A DNA stretch of 64,000 nucleotides from Planococcus citri. Its lineage: Eukaryota > Arthropoda > Insecta > Hemiptera > Pseudococcidae. A model generated the notes under the pieces. It saw only the letters and a program-made list of their open reading frames with translations, did no database searches and was not told the origin of the DNA. This document shows, one piece after another, positions 55,136-64,000 of the stretch (position 1 is the first letter of the stretch; each line of letters begins with the position of its first letter). The DNA lies in NCBI RefSeq assembly GCF_950023065.1, contig NC_088677.1, positions 82,981,469-83,045,468 of the forward strand. Reading direction: 5' to 3'. The position numbers and the translations under genes are program-made.

Positions 55136-55285
55136 TGCGGTAAAATGTTTCCGGTATTTTTAGTCTTATGTTAATTTTGTTGAATTTGCTTTCATTCAGT
55201 CAATTCGACATTACTTTTTCTTTCATGATTGTTTTGGAAATATCTGAAATCAATGACGATATTTTATGAAGAAATGCTGATAGTT
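55136..55285 (-). promoter_or_regulatory. Gene B 5' flank conserved with gene A
   Basis: It aligns with 18391-18545 upstream of gene A. No certain TATA or initiator is visible. Conservation over about 150 bases suggests a duplicated core promoter or 5' untranslated region. Confidence 0.55.
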
Positions 55286-58200
55286 GAAAAACGGCTTCGA
55301 ATGGTCAATGCGGCTACCAAGTGCGCACGTCACAAGTCACAACGTGCGTAGAAGGTTTGTTTAGATTTATGGTGGGGGGGAGGAGTAATAGAAAGCGAAA
55401 TTAACATAGGAAAAATCGGTGTTTTGAGCTTTTCTCAGAAACTACTGAAGCTAGAAGCTTCAAATAAACTTTGTCAACTGGCTTATTTCAATGTCTAAAA
55501 AAAAAAGTTTTATGAATTTTTCTTACAACTGGTTTTGAAAAAAACGAAAAAAAAACAGAATTTTCCCGTGTTAATTTCATGTTTTATCCTACCTAATCGG
55601 ACTACTTACTTACTTTTACCCCCCCCCCCTCCTAAATTCAGGGTTTCATCTGTGTTCTGTGACATAGGTATTTGTGACGTCACACTTGGTAGCCCTATTT
55701 GAACGAAAAAATATTCTATAGAAGGTGGTGGGAGAGGATAAAAGGATATTCGTGTCGTATTCAAGGTCAATTGATTCTCCAGAGCATAAATCAAGTGTCA
55801 GAAATCGGATAAAATGTGACATTTACTTACTCTCAGTTTTTTTTGCTCTAGCCAATTAGTATCACAACCCGCTCTAATTGTCAAAAAATTCCAATTTAGA
55901 GTTATTATGAAATTGACCCCCATTATCCCCACCTCTGTGTAGGGCTCCAAACACCATAAAATTCGAGAAAATATCTAAAGGGGGCAAAACCTGCTCTTAT
56001 AGTCTCAACTGTTGAAGTTGGACAATACAATGGAACCAGCGGTAACTACTTCATCAACCTACCAAAATGAGGTGTTAAACTCACCTAAATAGCCAATTCA
56101 CTAAAAAATTTTAAAAAAAGAATGTTCCAAAACGCGCTTTGTCCATTTTTATTGAAATTTTTTTCAGCAGTATCTGGTGGATGAAGTGTATAGGTATACC
56201 TACACTCCTACATCATAAATCCACCCAAATAAAGTTTAAACTCGCCTAAAAAGCCTATTTATACTCATGTAAAGGGAAACTGTTTTTCCTTTTTCCATGA
56301 AAAGTTGTGAAAATGGACAAAGCGAGTTTTGGAATATCACTCTTCAATAATATAGACTCAAATTAAAATTACGGGATATTTTTGAATAGTACAATTAAAC
56401 GAATGGCAATAAGAGACAGAAAAAAAATTAACAAAATTTTGAATAAGTAGGTATATTTTCAATGTATCAAGCAAAACGAATTCTCTTCTCAAATTTATAA
56501 AACGTGTCGTATTAAGTAAATTTTGTTACCTACACAAGTGCTTTAGTTTTCAATCAAGTTTTGATTTGTTTTTTTTTTAAATACACATTCTCACGATTTT
56601 GAATATTTTTTTATTTGTTGTTAGAATACCTATTAAAGTTTCATGAACTTTTGATCAAATTTTGATTCGCTCTTTTTTAAAATAATTTTCGTGTTTTTTA
56701 AATTCTCAGGTTCCACGTTTTTAACGGATTATTTTCACTCGTCTCTGTTGCACTTTTTTAATTGATAATAAATAAAATGAATACCGGTCGACGTGGGTAG
56801 GTAAAATCGACCTTTTATGCTCCCACAAAGGCCGATGGTAGGTACCTACTCAGTACTCACCAACATTCATTCCATGACGACATTGCATCATGCCAAAAAA
56901 AAAATGCCAAAAATAAAAATCTCAAATTTTGAAAGTTTTTTCTGTATATTTTGATTTTTTACCGAGAGGCATTAAATCTTGTCGAATCTTTAACACTAGA
57001 ATCCCGTCGCGACATTATCTCAAAATCAAATTTAAAAAAAAAATAAGAACAACAAAATCAATTTAAATTTTGAACTAGGAACCTACCAACATTTTCAAAA
57101 GCAGAAAAACTAATTATCGAAATACCTACCAGAATTATTTTTTTTATTGTTTAAAAAAAGTTTGATCTTTTTTGAGATAAAAAATTTTGATAACTTTTTT
57201 TTGCTCTTTAAGTAATAATGTTCCATAGGTACCTAATTCAAAAATTTTTAGTTTTTATGCCAAATTTTCGACATTTTCAAACTTTTCTGGGGGGGGGGTT
57301 ATACCCCCCCTCGCTCTCCACCACAAAAAAAAACCCTGCTTACTGAACAATTGACGACACCCTATTTCGCCATCAAGTCAAAAATAAATCCTGGTAATTA
57401 GTTTTTGAAAAGCATCTCACTCAACAAAGAACACCATGTTTCCCCCTCAAATCAAGAATAAATCCTAAAAATTGAAAAATAATGAAGTGAAAGACATAAA
57501 ATAAAATGAGATGAGATGAGATGAAGAAAATACATGCATATACCTACATAATCAAAATTAAAAAGAATTTAAGAATTGGAGTAATTTTTTATTTGGGTGA
57601 AATGAAACGGAACCTAAAAAAACTTGAGAACAAACACCGAAAATCGAAGGAGCTCAAAATGAAAACAAAAAAGTCTACAAATGAAATGGGACAAAAAAAC
57701 AGGCAAAAAACAATGTCTTACATACCTATCTACTTACTAAATCAATCGTGAAATAACTGAATCGAAAATGGAAACCGAAACGAAAACCAAAAGCAGAAAA
57801 AAAACTGTAAACATTAAATCGAAAATCGAAAACGAAAACGCCAAGCCTCCGAAACGGAAATGGACTGAAAATCGAAAGGCTTCCAAATGAATACTTACTA
57901 GAACTAGACATTTTTTCCCACTTTACAAAATTTCAACAAATTGATCTAAAAACCCGAATTTAGGTTTCACCCCTCTCCCATCACCATCAATTGAAAACAG
58001 TTTCGAACTGTTTTGAGCAGTTCTGGAGCATCTTGAGCAAAGGTATAACTTATTGGTAGGTATAGGTGATTGTAATAAATTACTTACCTACTTTTGGCGC
58101 TCGTTCTTGTGATGAATGTAGGTAATATGATTAGACCTAGAATGAATATTAAAATGCGAGTTCTTGGTCCCTTTGACCTTTGAAGCAATGCAGAGTGAAT

Positions 58201-58804
58201 CGCGATTTGTTGCAAAAGTACCTAGTTAAAAATTGTTCGTTTAAATGATGTGAGACACTCGCGACATTGTTTAGAACGCAATTAAAAACATTATACGAGC
58301 TGAAATGAGTATTTTAATCCACATATTTAAGCCAATCGTGCGATGTACGTGGCTGTGATTGATAAGTGCATTATTTTTTGTAATTTCCTCTGTGGAAACG
58401 GTTTTTTTTCGGATGTTTTTTGAATATTGTATACATATAAAGCGGGATAACAGGCAGAAAGCTTCCAGTATCTAATCTGCGCCAAAGTTCTGACTAGTTT
58501 CAATGTCGATAAGCTTTGAAATAACGTTATCGAATGAACACGAGTTATAATCTATTTTTGGTTTTAGCATTTGTTCGTAAAAATGGTTGAAAATTATAAC
58601 CGCTGATCAAGATAAACGAATGAAAGCCCTTTAAAAAGTGTTTTTTTTTCAAATTTTGAACGCTGATGGGCCACTACCTACTTCAAAAAATTTGGAAAAA
58701 AACTCGAAATAGCAAGAAAATGTATATTTTATCATTATTTATCCTAATAGAAAAAATTAATAGTTTATTTTTTGCGTAAATAGAGAACAAATTCACAAAA
58801 AATA
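55286..58804. other. Intergenic DNA between genes B and C
   Basis: No gene is supported in 3.5 kb. It is AT-rich, with A-runs, C-runs near 55620 and 57293, a short (ATGAG)n near 57507-57523 and Lys-rich ORF shadows at 57.5-57.9 kb. Confidence 0.55.
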
Positions 58805-59560
58805 AAATTCGTGCCTAAAAAGCCTATTTCACGAGTTTCCATTCTTTATCACACCACATCGATACCAGCATCAGTTTTCTTTTTTCTATTTCAACGCCGA
58901 GTCCATCTTGACTTGAGATTACATTTTCGTTGGTCTCAAAAAATATGGCTAGAATTAGTGTTGAAACCTATAATGAATCCCTGGATCTCAAAATTTTCCA
59001 ATGATGTAGTCATTTATTTTATTTGTTTTTCATTTTTTATTTTTTGAGCTAGTGCTTCAACGTAATCACACGAAAAAAACAGGTCATAATTTTTTCAGGT
59101 TTTTCTGTCGATAATTATTCTCGATTCAATATTCAAACTAGATATGTAAGTTCATCAGGAAAACTGAATGCAGATTTTGAGACGACCATATACGGACAAA
59201 TTGTGTTTAGCTGGACAATCCCTTCTGAATCAATTTCATAAACCATTGCACGTTTCAATGCATCACACGTGATGTTACCATGTAGATAATTCATAATTTA
59301 CTGGGAAGATCTCCGAGTTTTGCTTTGTTCGTTTGATGTCATTGCATCAACATTCGTCAATTTGAATTTTGAATTTTCCTCACAGACGTTACAACCAAAT
59401 TAAAAATCTTCCAAACCTCAAATTTGAAAGTTAACGAAGAAGTACATACCTACATACAATTTTTCATCTCAAATTTTCAAAACGTCACATTTTCCAAAAA
59501 AAATTTTGAAAGACTCAGCTACCTACTTATCTGTAAGAAATCTGAAACATGATTCTTGAA
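58805..59560. repeat. Segmental duplication copy 2 (partner 44640-45440)
   Basis: The blocks listed for the partner occur here in the same order and orientation, ending in AATCTGAAACATGATTCTTG. It begins about 280 bases 3' of the gene C stop, whereas the partner lies about 2.3 kb 3' of the gene B stop. Confidence 0.9.
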
Positions 59561-59837
59561 TCTGATTACCCATCTGGACTTTGCATTGCAATTGCTGAAG
59601 AACGCTCCTTGCCTCTTGCATTTATCCTTTTGATGTTTCCTGTGTTTATTTAACAAAATCTAACGAGTTGGAAATTTCTTTCATAATTATTTAGATGAAA
59701 TTCAAACACAGAAATTGATCTGAAATTTTGTAATTTGGAGTACATATAAGTACATAAAATGGATTAATGATACAGTAAATACAATATCTAATAGATACCT
59801 ATTTAAATTAGTATAACTTAGGTTAGGTAGGTATATA

Positions 59838-62186
59838 CTACTGACAAAGAAAACTTAATCCTTCTTTCCCTGCAGAGTTATTAACACTGACATATTCACA
59901 CACACTAGATTCTGTATTCCATTTGCAATACCTCATTTGCACACAAGTTTTGCGATTATTGTCCCCATAGGTACATTTATACAATATCACACTTGTATTG
60001 AGCGGGTTGTCAAGAGGTTTTGATCCATTCTGCAAAACAGACAATTTAACAGTTACATTTGGTCTCAGATCACCATATGCAAATGTCGTATTGCCACATG
60101 TGATTTGTCCTTCCACATAACCTGCGTAGAATGTATTATCGACTTGTGCCTTTGCAGGCTGTATGGTCTTGTTTCCTTCAAAGTCAAATTCACATGAAAA
60201 TGTTTCATTGATTAAATCTTGTGGGAGTTTGTACTTCACTGTGATGTTTTGCAGTGTTTTGTTTTGAACATCGACGTAAATGTTTGGTTCGTACAAATCA
60301 GACTGAGACTTTGATTTATACGGGTCATAAGTGTAGAATTGTGGGCAGTACAATGGATCTCTTGGATATTTGTTATCTAACGTACGAGATGGCTTTTTAG
60401 AATAGAATTGATCTAAATTACCTCCTATTACTATATCATTGTTGTTCCAAGTTGTGGAATCTGTACACCGGTGTTTATTCACATGCCATCTGCATGGGTA
60501 AGTGGAAGTTACACAAGAAATACAAGTCTTATACGTGCCACATATCATTGTGTTATTCATAGGTGGATGAGAATGTATTGAATTGATTGTGTCATTCCAC
60601 TCTAATCTTCTTAAAAATGCATATCCATAATATGAAAATGCGGTTATGTGCTTGAAGATATCATATGACATCCATTTGGTATTATTTTGTTCTTGAGTAC
60701 ATTCTGTTTTCAAACCACATGTCTTGCTTGGAAAACACCATCCACAGAATGGATCCTTAGCACTCAAGCATGCGCCAGATGTGTTATATTGGTCACAGTT
60801 GTGTATTTTCACTTTGGCGAGTTTCTTCTCTGTCATTACATACAAGAAATTTTGTTGGGAATCAAACAGCATATCTGGATTTACTGCAGATCCTTCATCA
60901 ATTATGGTATCTGGATAGCGATTTACAGTATCATTATCGACTGAATTAATTCCTCTTATGGACACCTTGTGTAGATGGCCTTGATCTGTACCAAAGAACA
61001 GGATTGTGTGGTTTTCAACAGTGGTGACTGCCATTGCTGTCACCATAGTGTTACCTTCGTGTAAGAATACAAAATCTCCGTTAATTTTAGTACTCTCAGG
61101 ATCTACAGATTGTATTTTATTCATATCATACTTGCATACTGCAAACCCCACTCTATTCCGAGATGAAAATCTATATGACTTCAAATACAAATCAAAGACT
61201 GCGAATATTATTTTCTCTTCTGTCTTGTGTGAATCTGTTGCTGATTCACTGCTTGCTTCATATATGCAGGCATGTGTGATATCCAATGACAGTGTATCAG
61301 AAAGGTTTTTAATCTTATTGATATCATCGCAAATTAGAAAAAGCTCATCATACAAATACTTGTCATCTTTGTGCTGTATCTTGATCAAGTGTCCTGCTTG
61401 AACTGTATTTCCACTTATTCGATATTTGTCTTCAGGTCTGATGTGTTGTATTTCACTAGTGAGAAAATAGCTGATGTTTCCAACACTAAAACCGCAAATG
61501 AATCTCGGATTGTATGAATAGTCTTGTGTTTTTAATTGGAGGGTGGAGTTTTGTCCTGGAACTAATAAGAAATCTTTTTGTTCTAATGTTTTGATGATTA
61601 TTGTTGGTACTTCGGAATAGAATAAATTTTCTACAAAGCCCATATACAGTACAGGTGATGTTATGGATGAGTTTTTTTGTAAACTTGGAGCTATGAAGGT
61701 TACATGTGGTCTAAATAAAAAGTTCTCTACAACGGTTTTATCGGTTGTCAAAATTTCAGAAATATTACCAATATCATGAGCATGACATGTGCCTGTAGAA
61801 TAAATAGTACATGATATCAGTCGCTGGTTCTGATAGTCTAATACTAATACATCGGTATCATTATGACGGCATGGAATTTTATCTGAAGTGTCAGGTGTAC
61901 AATTTGAAGGATTGAGTTGAGGAGTATATTTAATTTGCAATTTTAGATCTGGTGATAGTTGATAAAGATGGTCTTGTGCACCTATATATACCCATCTTCC
62001 AAACTTATCTACTGCCAAATGGTTAAATATGGTGGCTTCTCCATCTACCAGAAACTTTTCAGAAATTTTGGTACTTGATTTTACTGCTGAGTTATCGGTG
62101 CTCGTGCAAAGTGTTAATGTGTAAGCGAACAGGATGGAAACAAGTTGTTGAATATTCATTGCGATGGAATTTTCTCGATATTTCAT
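59838..62186 (-). CDS. Gene C: soluble plexin-like ectodomain paralog without TM or kinase
   Basis: ATG at 62186 (or 62159, which gives a tighter signal peptide) opens a 782-residue frame. It has a Sema domain, PSI 1 (CLSAKDPFCGWC), PSI 2 (CISCVTSTYPCRWH), an IPT-like segment and PSI 3 (CVQMRYCKWN), then a stop. Compared with A and B, about 70 residues between two cysteines after PSI 1 are missing, removing the first IPT-like domain in frame. The protein ends just after PSI 3 with a short unrelated tail, before any membrane helix. It should be secreted and could bind the same ligand as A and B. A downstream exon restoring a TM is not seen. Confidence 0.88.
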   Translation of the reverse strand: MKYRENSIAMNIQQLVSILFAYTLTLCTSTDNSAVKSSTKISEKFLVDGEATIFNHLAVDKFGRWVYIGAQDHLYQLSPDLKLQIKYTPQLNPSNCTPDTSDKIPCRHNDTDVLVLDYQNQRLISCTIYSTGTCHAHDIGNISEILTTDKTVVENFLFRPHVTFIAPSLQKNSSITSPVLYMGFVENLFYSEVPTIIIKTLEQKDFLLVPGQNSTLQLKTQDYSYNPRFICGFSVGNISYFLTSEIQHIRPEDKYRISGNTVQAGHLIKIQHKDDKYLYDELFLICDDINKIKNLSDTLSLDITHACIYEASSESATDSHKTEEKIIFAVFDLYLKSYRFSSRNRVGFAVCKYDMNKIQSVDPESTKINGDFVFLHEGNTMVTAMAVTTVENHTILFFGTDQGHLHKVSIRGINSVDNDTVNRYPDTIIDEGSAVNPDMLFDSQQNFLYVMTEKKLAKVKIHNCDQYNTSGACLSAKDPFCGWCFPSKTCGLKTECTQEQNNTKWMSYDIFKHITAFSYYGYAFLRRLEWNDTINSIHSHPPMNNTMICGTYKTCISCVTSTYPCRWHVNKHRCTDSTTWNNNDIVIGGNLDQFYSKKPSRTLDNKYPRDPLYCPQFYTYDPYKSKSQSDLYEPNIYVDVQNKTLQNITVKYKLPQDLINETFSCEFDFEGNKTIQPAKAQVDNTFYAGYVEGQITCGNTTFAYGDLRPNVTVKLSVLQNGSKPLDNPLNTSVILYKCTYGDNNRKTCVQMRYCKWNTESSVCEYVSVNNSAGKEGLSFLCQ

Positions 62187-63089
62187 TCAAATTTTTTGAA
62201 GCTGTGAAGATTGGTGTTGGGATTCGAATATCTGAAAACATAGAAATGCAATACAGATGTGGTTGATTTACCTACTCAATTACATACGATCATAACTTAA
62301 TAGATATTCTTTAGCTGTGATTATATTTTTCAATTTGGACTTGAAAAGTCCTTCTTTCAGAACTCCTCCTTACTTGTATGTTTTCGTGTTGCAACATTTG
62401 TTTGGGCATTTTCACCCCTCTCTACTCCCTCCAAAAATGTTGACATCCGTGTATTTTGACCAAAGGTCATCCCCGCTTGATCCCCGCTTGATCTCCTTTA
62501 ATCCAATGCCAAACCAAGTCTAAATACCAAAATATAGCAAATTTTGTTGAACCCCTTCAGCTGAGATATTTTTGTAGTCAGACAAAATATTTTTTTTACA
62601 AAATAGCAATAAAAATTCAGTATGAAAAAACTATGGGAATGGACTCTTGAAATCTCTGAACAGATTTCTTGAATGGCCCCCTCTCAATTCCGGAACTATG
62701 ATAGACTGTATAAGGGTTCCCAGACAAATGCTATCAATTTTTCCCGAATTGTTATAAATTCGAATCATTTTTTAATTTTTTCCAAAACGTTTTTAAATAA
62801 TACAAATTTATTGGATAATTTTTTCGAAAAGGGCTATAAATTTGAAGTGGGGAATTTCACAGTTTAAAGTTGCAAGACAACGTACAGAGGAACTCCAGGA
62901 CCTTATTATCTTTCTTATATGTTTTGTATTCAGAAGCTACAGCCTGAATTCGTTCCTGTATACCAGCACCCACTTCTGTTTTGGCAGGGCTTTAACTTTT
63001 CTGCCCAAAGGCAGCTCCGCCACGCAGCTTTCCATATCCACCTGCTCTTTTGGTAAATTTAAGTCCTGCTATGGAAATGTACGTGTATA
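62187..63089. other. Gene C upstream DNA
   Basis: No gene is supported. GAATATCTGAAAAC near 62225 weakly recalls the A/B flank. Two adjacent copies of CCCCGCTTGATC lie near 62471. Confidence 0.45.
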
Positions 63090-63245
63090 GGTGCCGGGAA
63101 TATATGTGTCGGGAAAATGTCCTTTTGGGGAGATATTTCGTGAAATTGGGTTTCGGGGATATAGGTGTCGGGAAAATGTCCTGTCAGGAAAATGTCCAGT
63201 CGGGAATATGGGTGTCCGGAAAACGGCTTTGGGAAAATGTCCAGG
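63090..63245. repeat. Short tandem repeats of TCGGGAAAATGTCC
   Basis: GTCGGGAAAATGTCC and variants recur at about 63108, 63168, 63183 and 63231, with related GTCGGGAATAT and GTTTCGGGGATAT blocks between. Overlapping ORFs are shadows. Confidence 0.8.
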
Positions 63246-63512
63246 AATCCTGTATAAGCCTTATTTTTCCTTTGCTTTGAGGAAAATGAGACTAAAAAGA
63301 AAAATTAGAATTCGATAAAAAATTATGCAAAACTTTGTACTGGTAGTAGACCACAATCCTTACACCGCCCTTCACTTCCACCAGAAGAGAAGAATTGGAC
63401 CCGAGGGAAGTGGCTGCACTGCTGTGTAGTGTAATCCACTACAGGCAGTGCGATCTACAGGAACTGGGTTCCAAGCCACTTCGGAGCTAGGTAGAAGACT
63501 TCTCTTTAGTAT
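63246..63512. other. Non-coding DNA
   Basis: I see no gene. Short inverted blocks (CTGCACTGC, GGCAGTGCG) lie near 63413 and 63445. Confidence 0.35.
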
Positions 63513-63731
63513 TAAGGTGCACTGGGGCAAGTCGGAATGTTTTTTTCACAATTTCAACTTTGACCAGCTGTTACTCCCCTTCTAATGAACCAATATGGAT
63601 CAAATTTATTATGTAGGTTCCCATAAGGGTTCTTAACGTTAGCACCCCTGGATGTAAACCTCTAGGATCTCTAGGAGCTAGGGCAAGTTTTCCAACTTAC
63701 CCCAAATTCTGACTTCCTCCAGTGCACCTTA
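63513..63731. mobile_element. Small inverted-repeat element (MITE-like)
   Basis: The ends are TAAGGTGCACTGG and its complement, extended by GGGCAAGTC.GAA with mismatches, about 219 bp in all. The target duplication is not clear. Inside, the CAAGTTTTCCAACTTACCCC block suggests a further imperfect fold-back. Confidence 0.7.
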
Positions 63732-64000
63732 TAATTAACTGTTGATCCGTTCGCATGTGATTGTAATCTCACAGTTAGGGAAGTCGTTTTAGCCGGTATG
63801 GCGAGTACATTTATATAAGCCTTTGTTTTAGTCAATTGATTGTATATTACTTGGTAAATAGGTACATCAATTGGCAAGTGTGCACGTTTGTGTTTTATTA
63901 TTGAAGTGTTTTCTACACCCAGAATCACCTATGAGCTATTAAGCCCAGGGCACTAGTTGAGTTCTGCTCAACTCACCTATGCAAAGGTAGACCTCATCTC
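63732..64000. other. Non-coding DNA at window end
   Basis: Nothing is recognised. The short minus-strand ORF at 63671-63928 has no domain signature. Confidence 0.35.

Noticed and set aside
57521..57911. Lys-rich ORF on plus and Phe/Ser-rich ORF on minus
   Set aside because: Low-complexity A-rich DNA explains both.
58080..58200. Minus-strand hydrophobic frame before a GTAAGT donor, and a similar donor near 44025
   Set aside because: They could be a signal-peptide exon of another duplicated gene, but no ATG or downstream exon was found and the two sites do not encode similar residues.
62842..63318. Overlapping 75-82-codon ORFs upstream of gene C
   Set aside because: They follow the TCGGGAAAATGTCC tandem repeats and have no domain.

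Overview
The window is animal nuclear DNA, almost certainly from an insect. It has AT-rich intergenic DNA, GT-AG introns, short TAGGTA/TACCTA runs and long terminal repeat (LTR) retrotransposons of the gypsy and copia types. There are also TTAA- and TA-target inverted-repeat elements and an FGFR-type kinase with an insect-like juxtamembrane segment. A sap-feeding hemipteran is my guess, but the sequence does not settle the order. There is no operon-like organisation. About two thirds of the window is mobile DNA, and the host genes lie on the minus strand.

Host genes. Three paralogous genes encode plexin-type ectodomains (Sema, PSI, IPT-like, PSI, IPT-like, PSI). Gene B (55135 down to 47774) is complete. 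One 2.7-kb exon carries the signal peptide, ectodomain, transmembrane helix and juxtamembrane segment. It splices in phase 0 across a 3-kb intron to six small exons that encode an FGFR-like tyrosine kinase and tail. Every donor, acceptor and phase agrees, giving a predicted 1249-residue receptor with the architecture of MET/RON but an FGFR-class kinase. Gene A (18390 to 15682) has the same large exon and the same phase-0 donor. Its intron is filled by a piggyBac-type foldback element and other repeats, and no kinase exons are visible before the window ends. Gene C (62186 to 59838) has lost one IPT-like domain and stops before the membrane helix, so it looks like a secreted decoy. Duplicated flanking DNA (44.6-45.4 kb and 58.8-59.6 kb) suggests that C arose by duplication of a B-like unit and then lost its kinase.

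Mobile DNA, left to right. Positions 1-946 are a near-perfect inverted repeat that truncates a gypsy element (pol 513-4226, second ORF 4359-6704). Positions 8000-11160 hold a copia element whose protease, gag and integrase pieces are inverted relative to its reverse transcriptase. Positions 11165-13430 hold a palindromic cluster of 140-bp units with a TA-target MITE. A 2053-bp TTAA foldback element lies at 13590-15642. A second gypsy (Y; gag from 19082) is split by a 19.3-kb LTR element (X; 19700-39033). Y continues at 39034-40600 and then breaks into dispersed repeats (40.6-43.9 kb).

Element X is the most unusual mobile piece. It has 897-bp LTRs that I could not tell apart, a 4-bp target duplication and a gag ORF. 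A slippery heptamer followed by a potential pseudoknot leads into a -1-frame second ORF. A third ORF has a RING-like finger and a catalytically altered SGNH-like fold. I see no polymerase. The long untranslated stretches are rich in hairpins, including two arrays whose stems vary while the loops stay constant.
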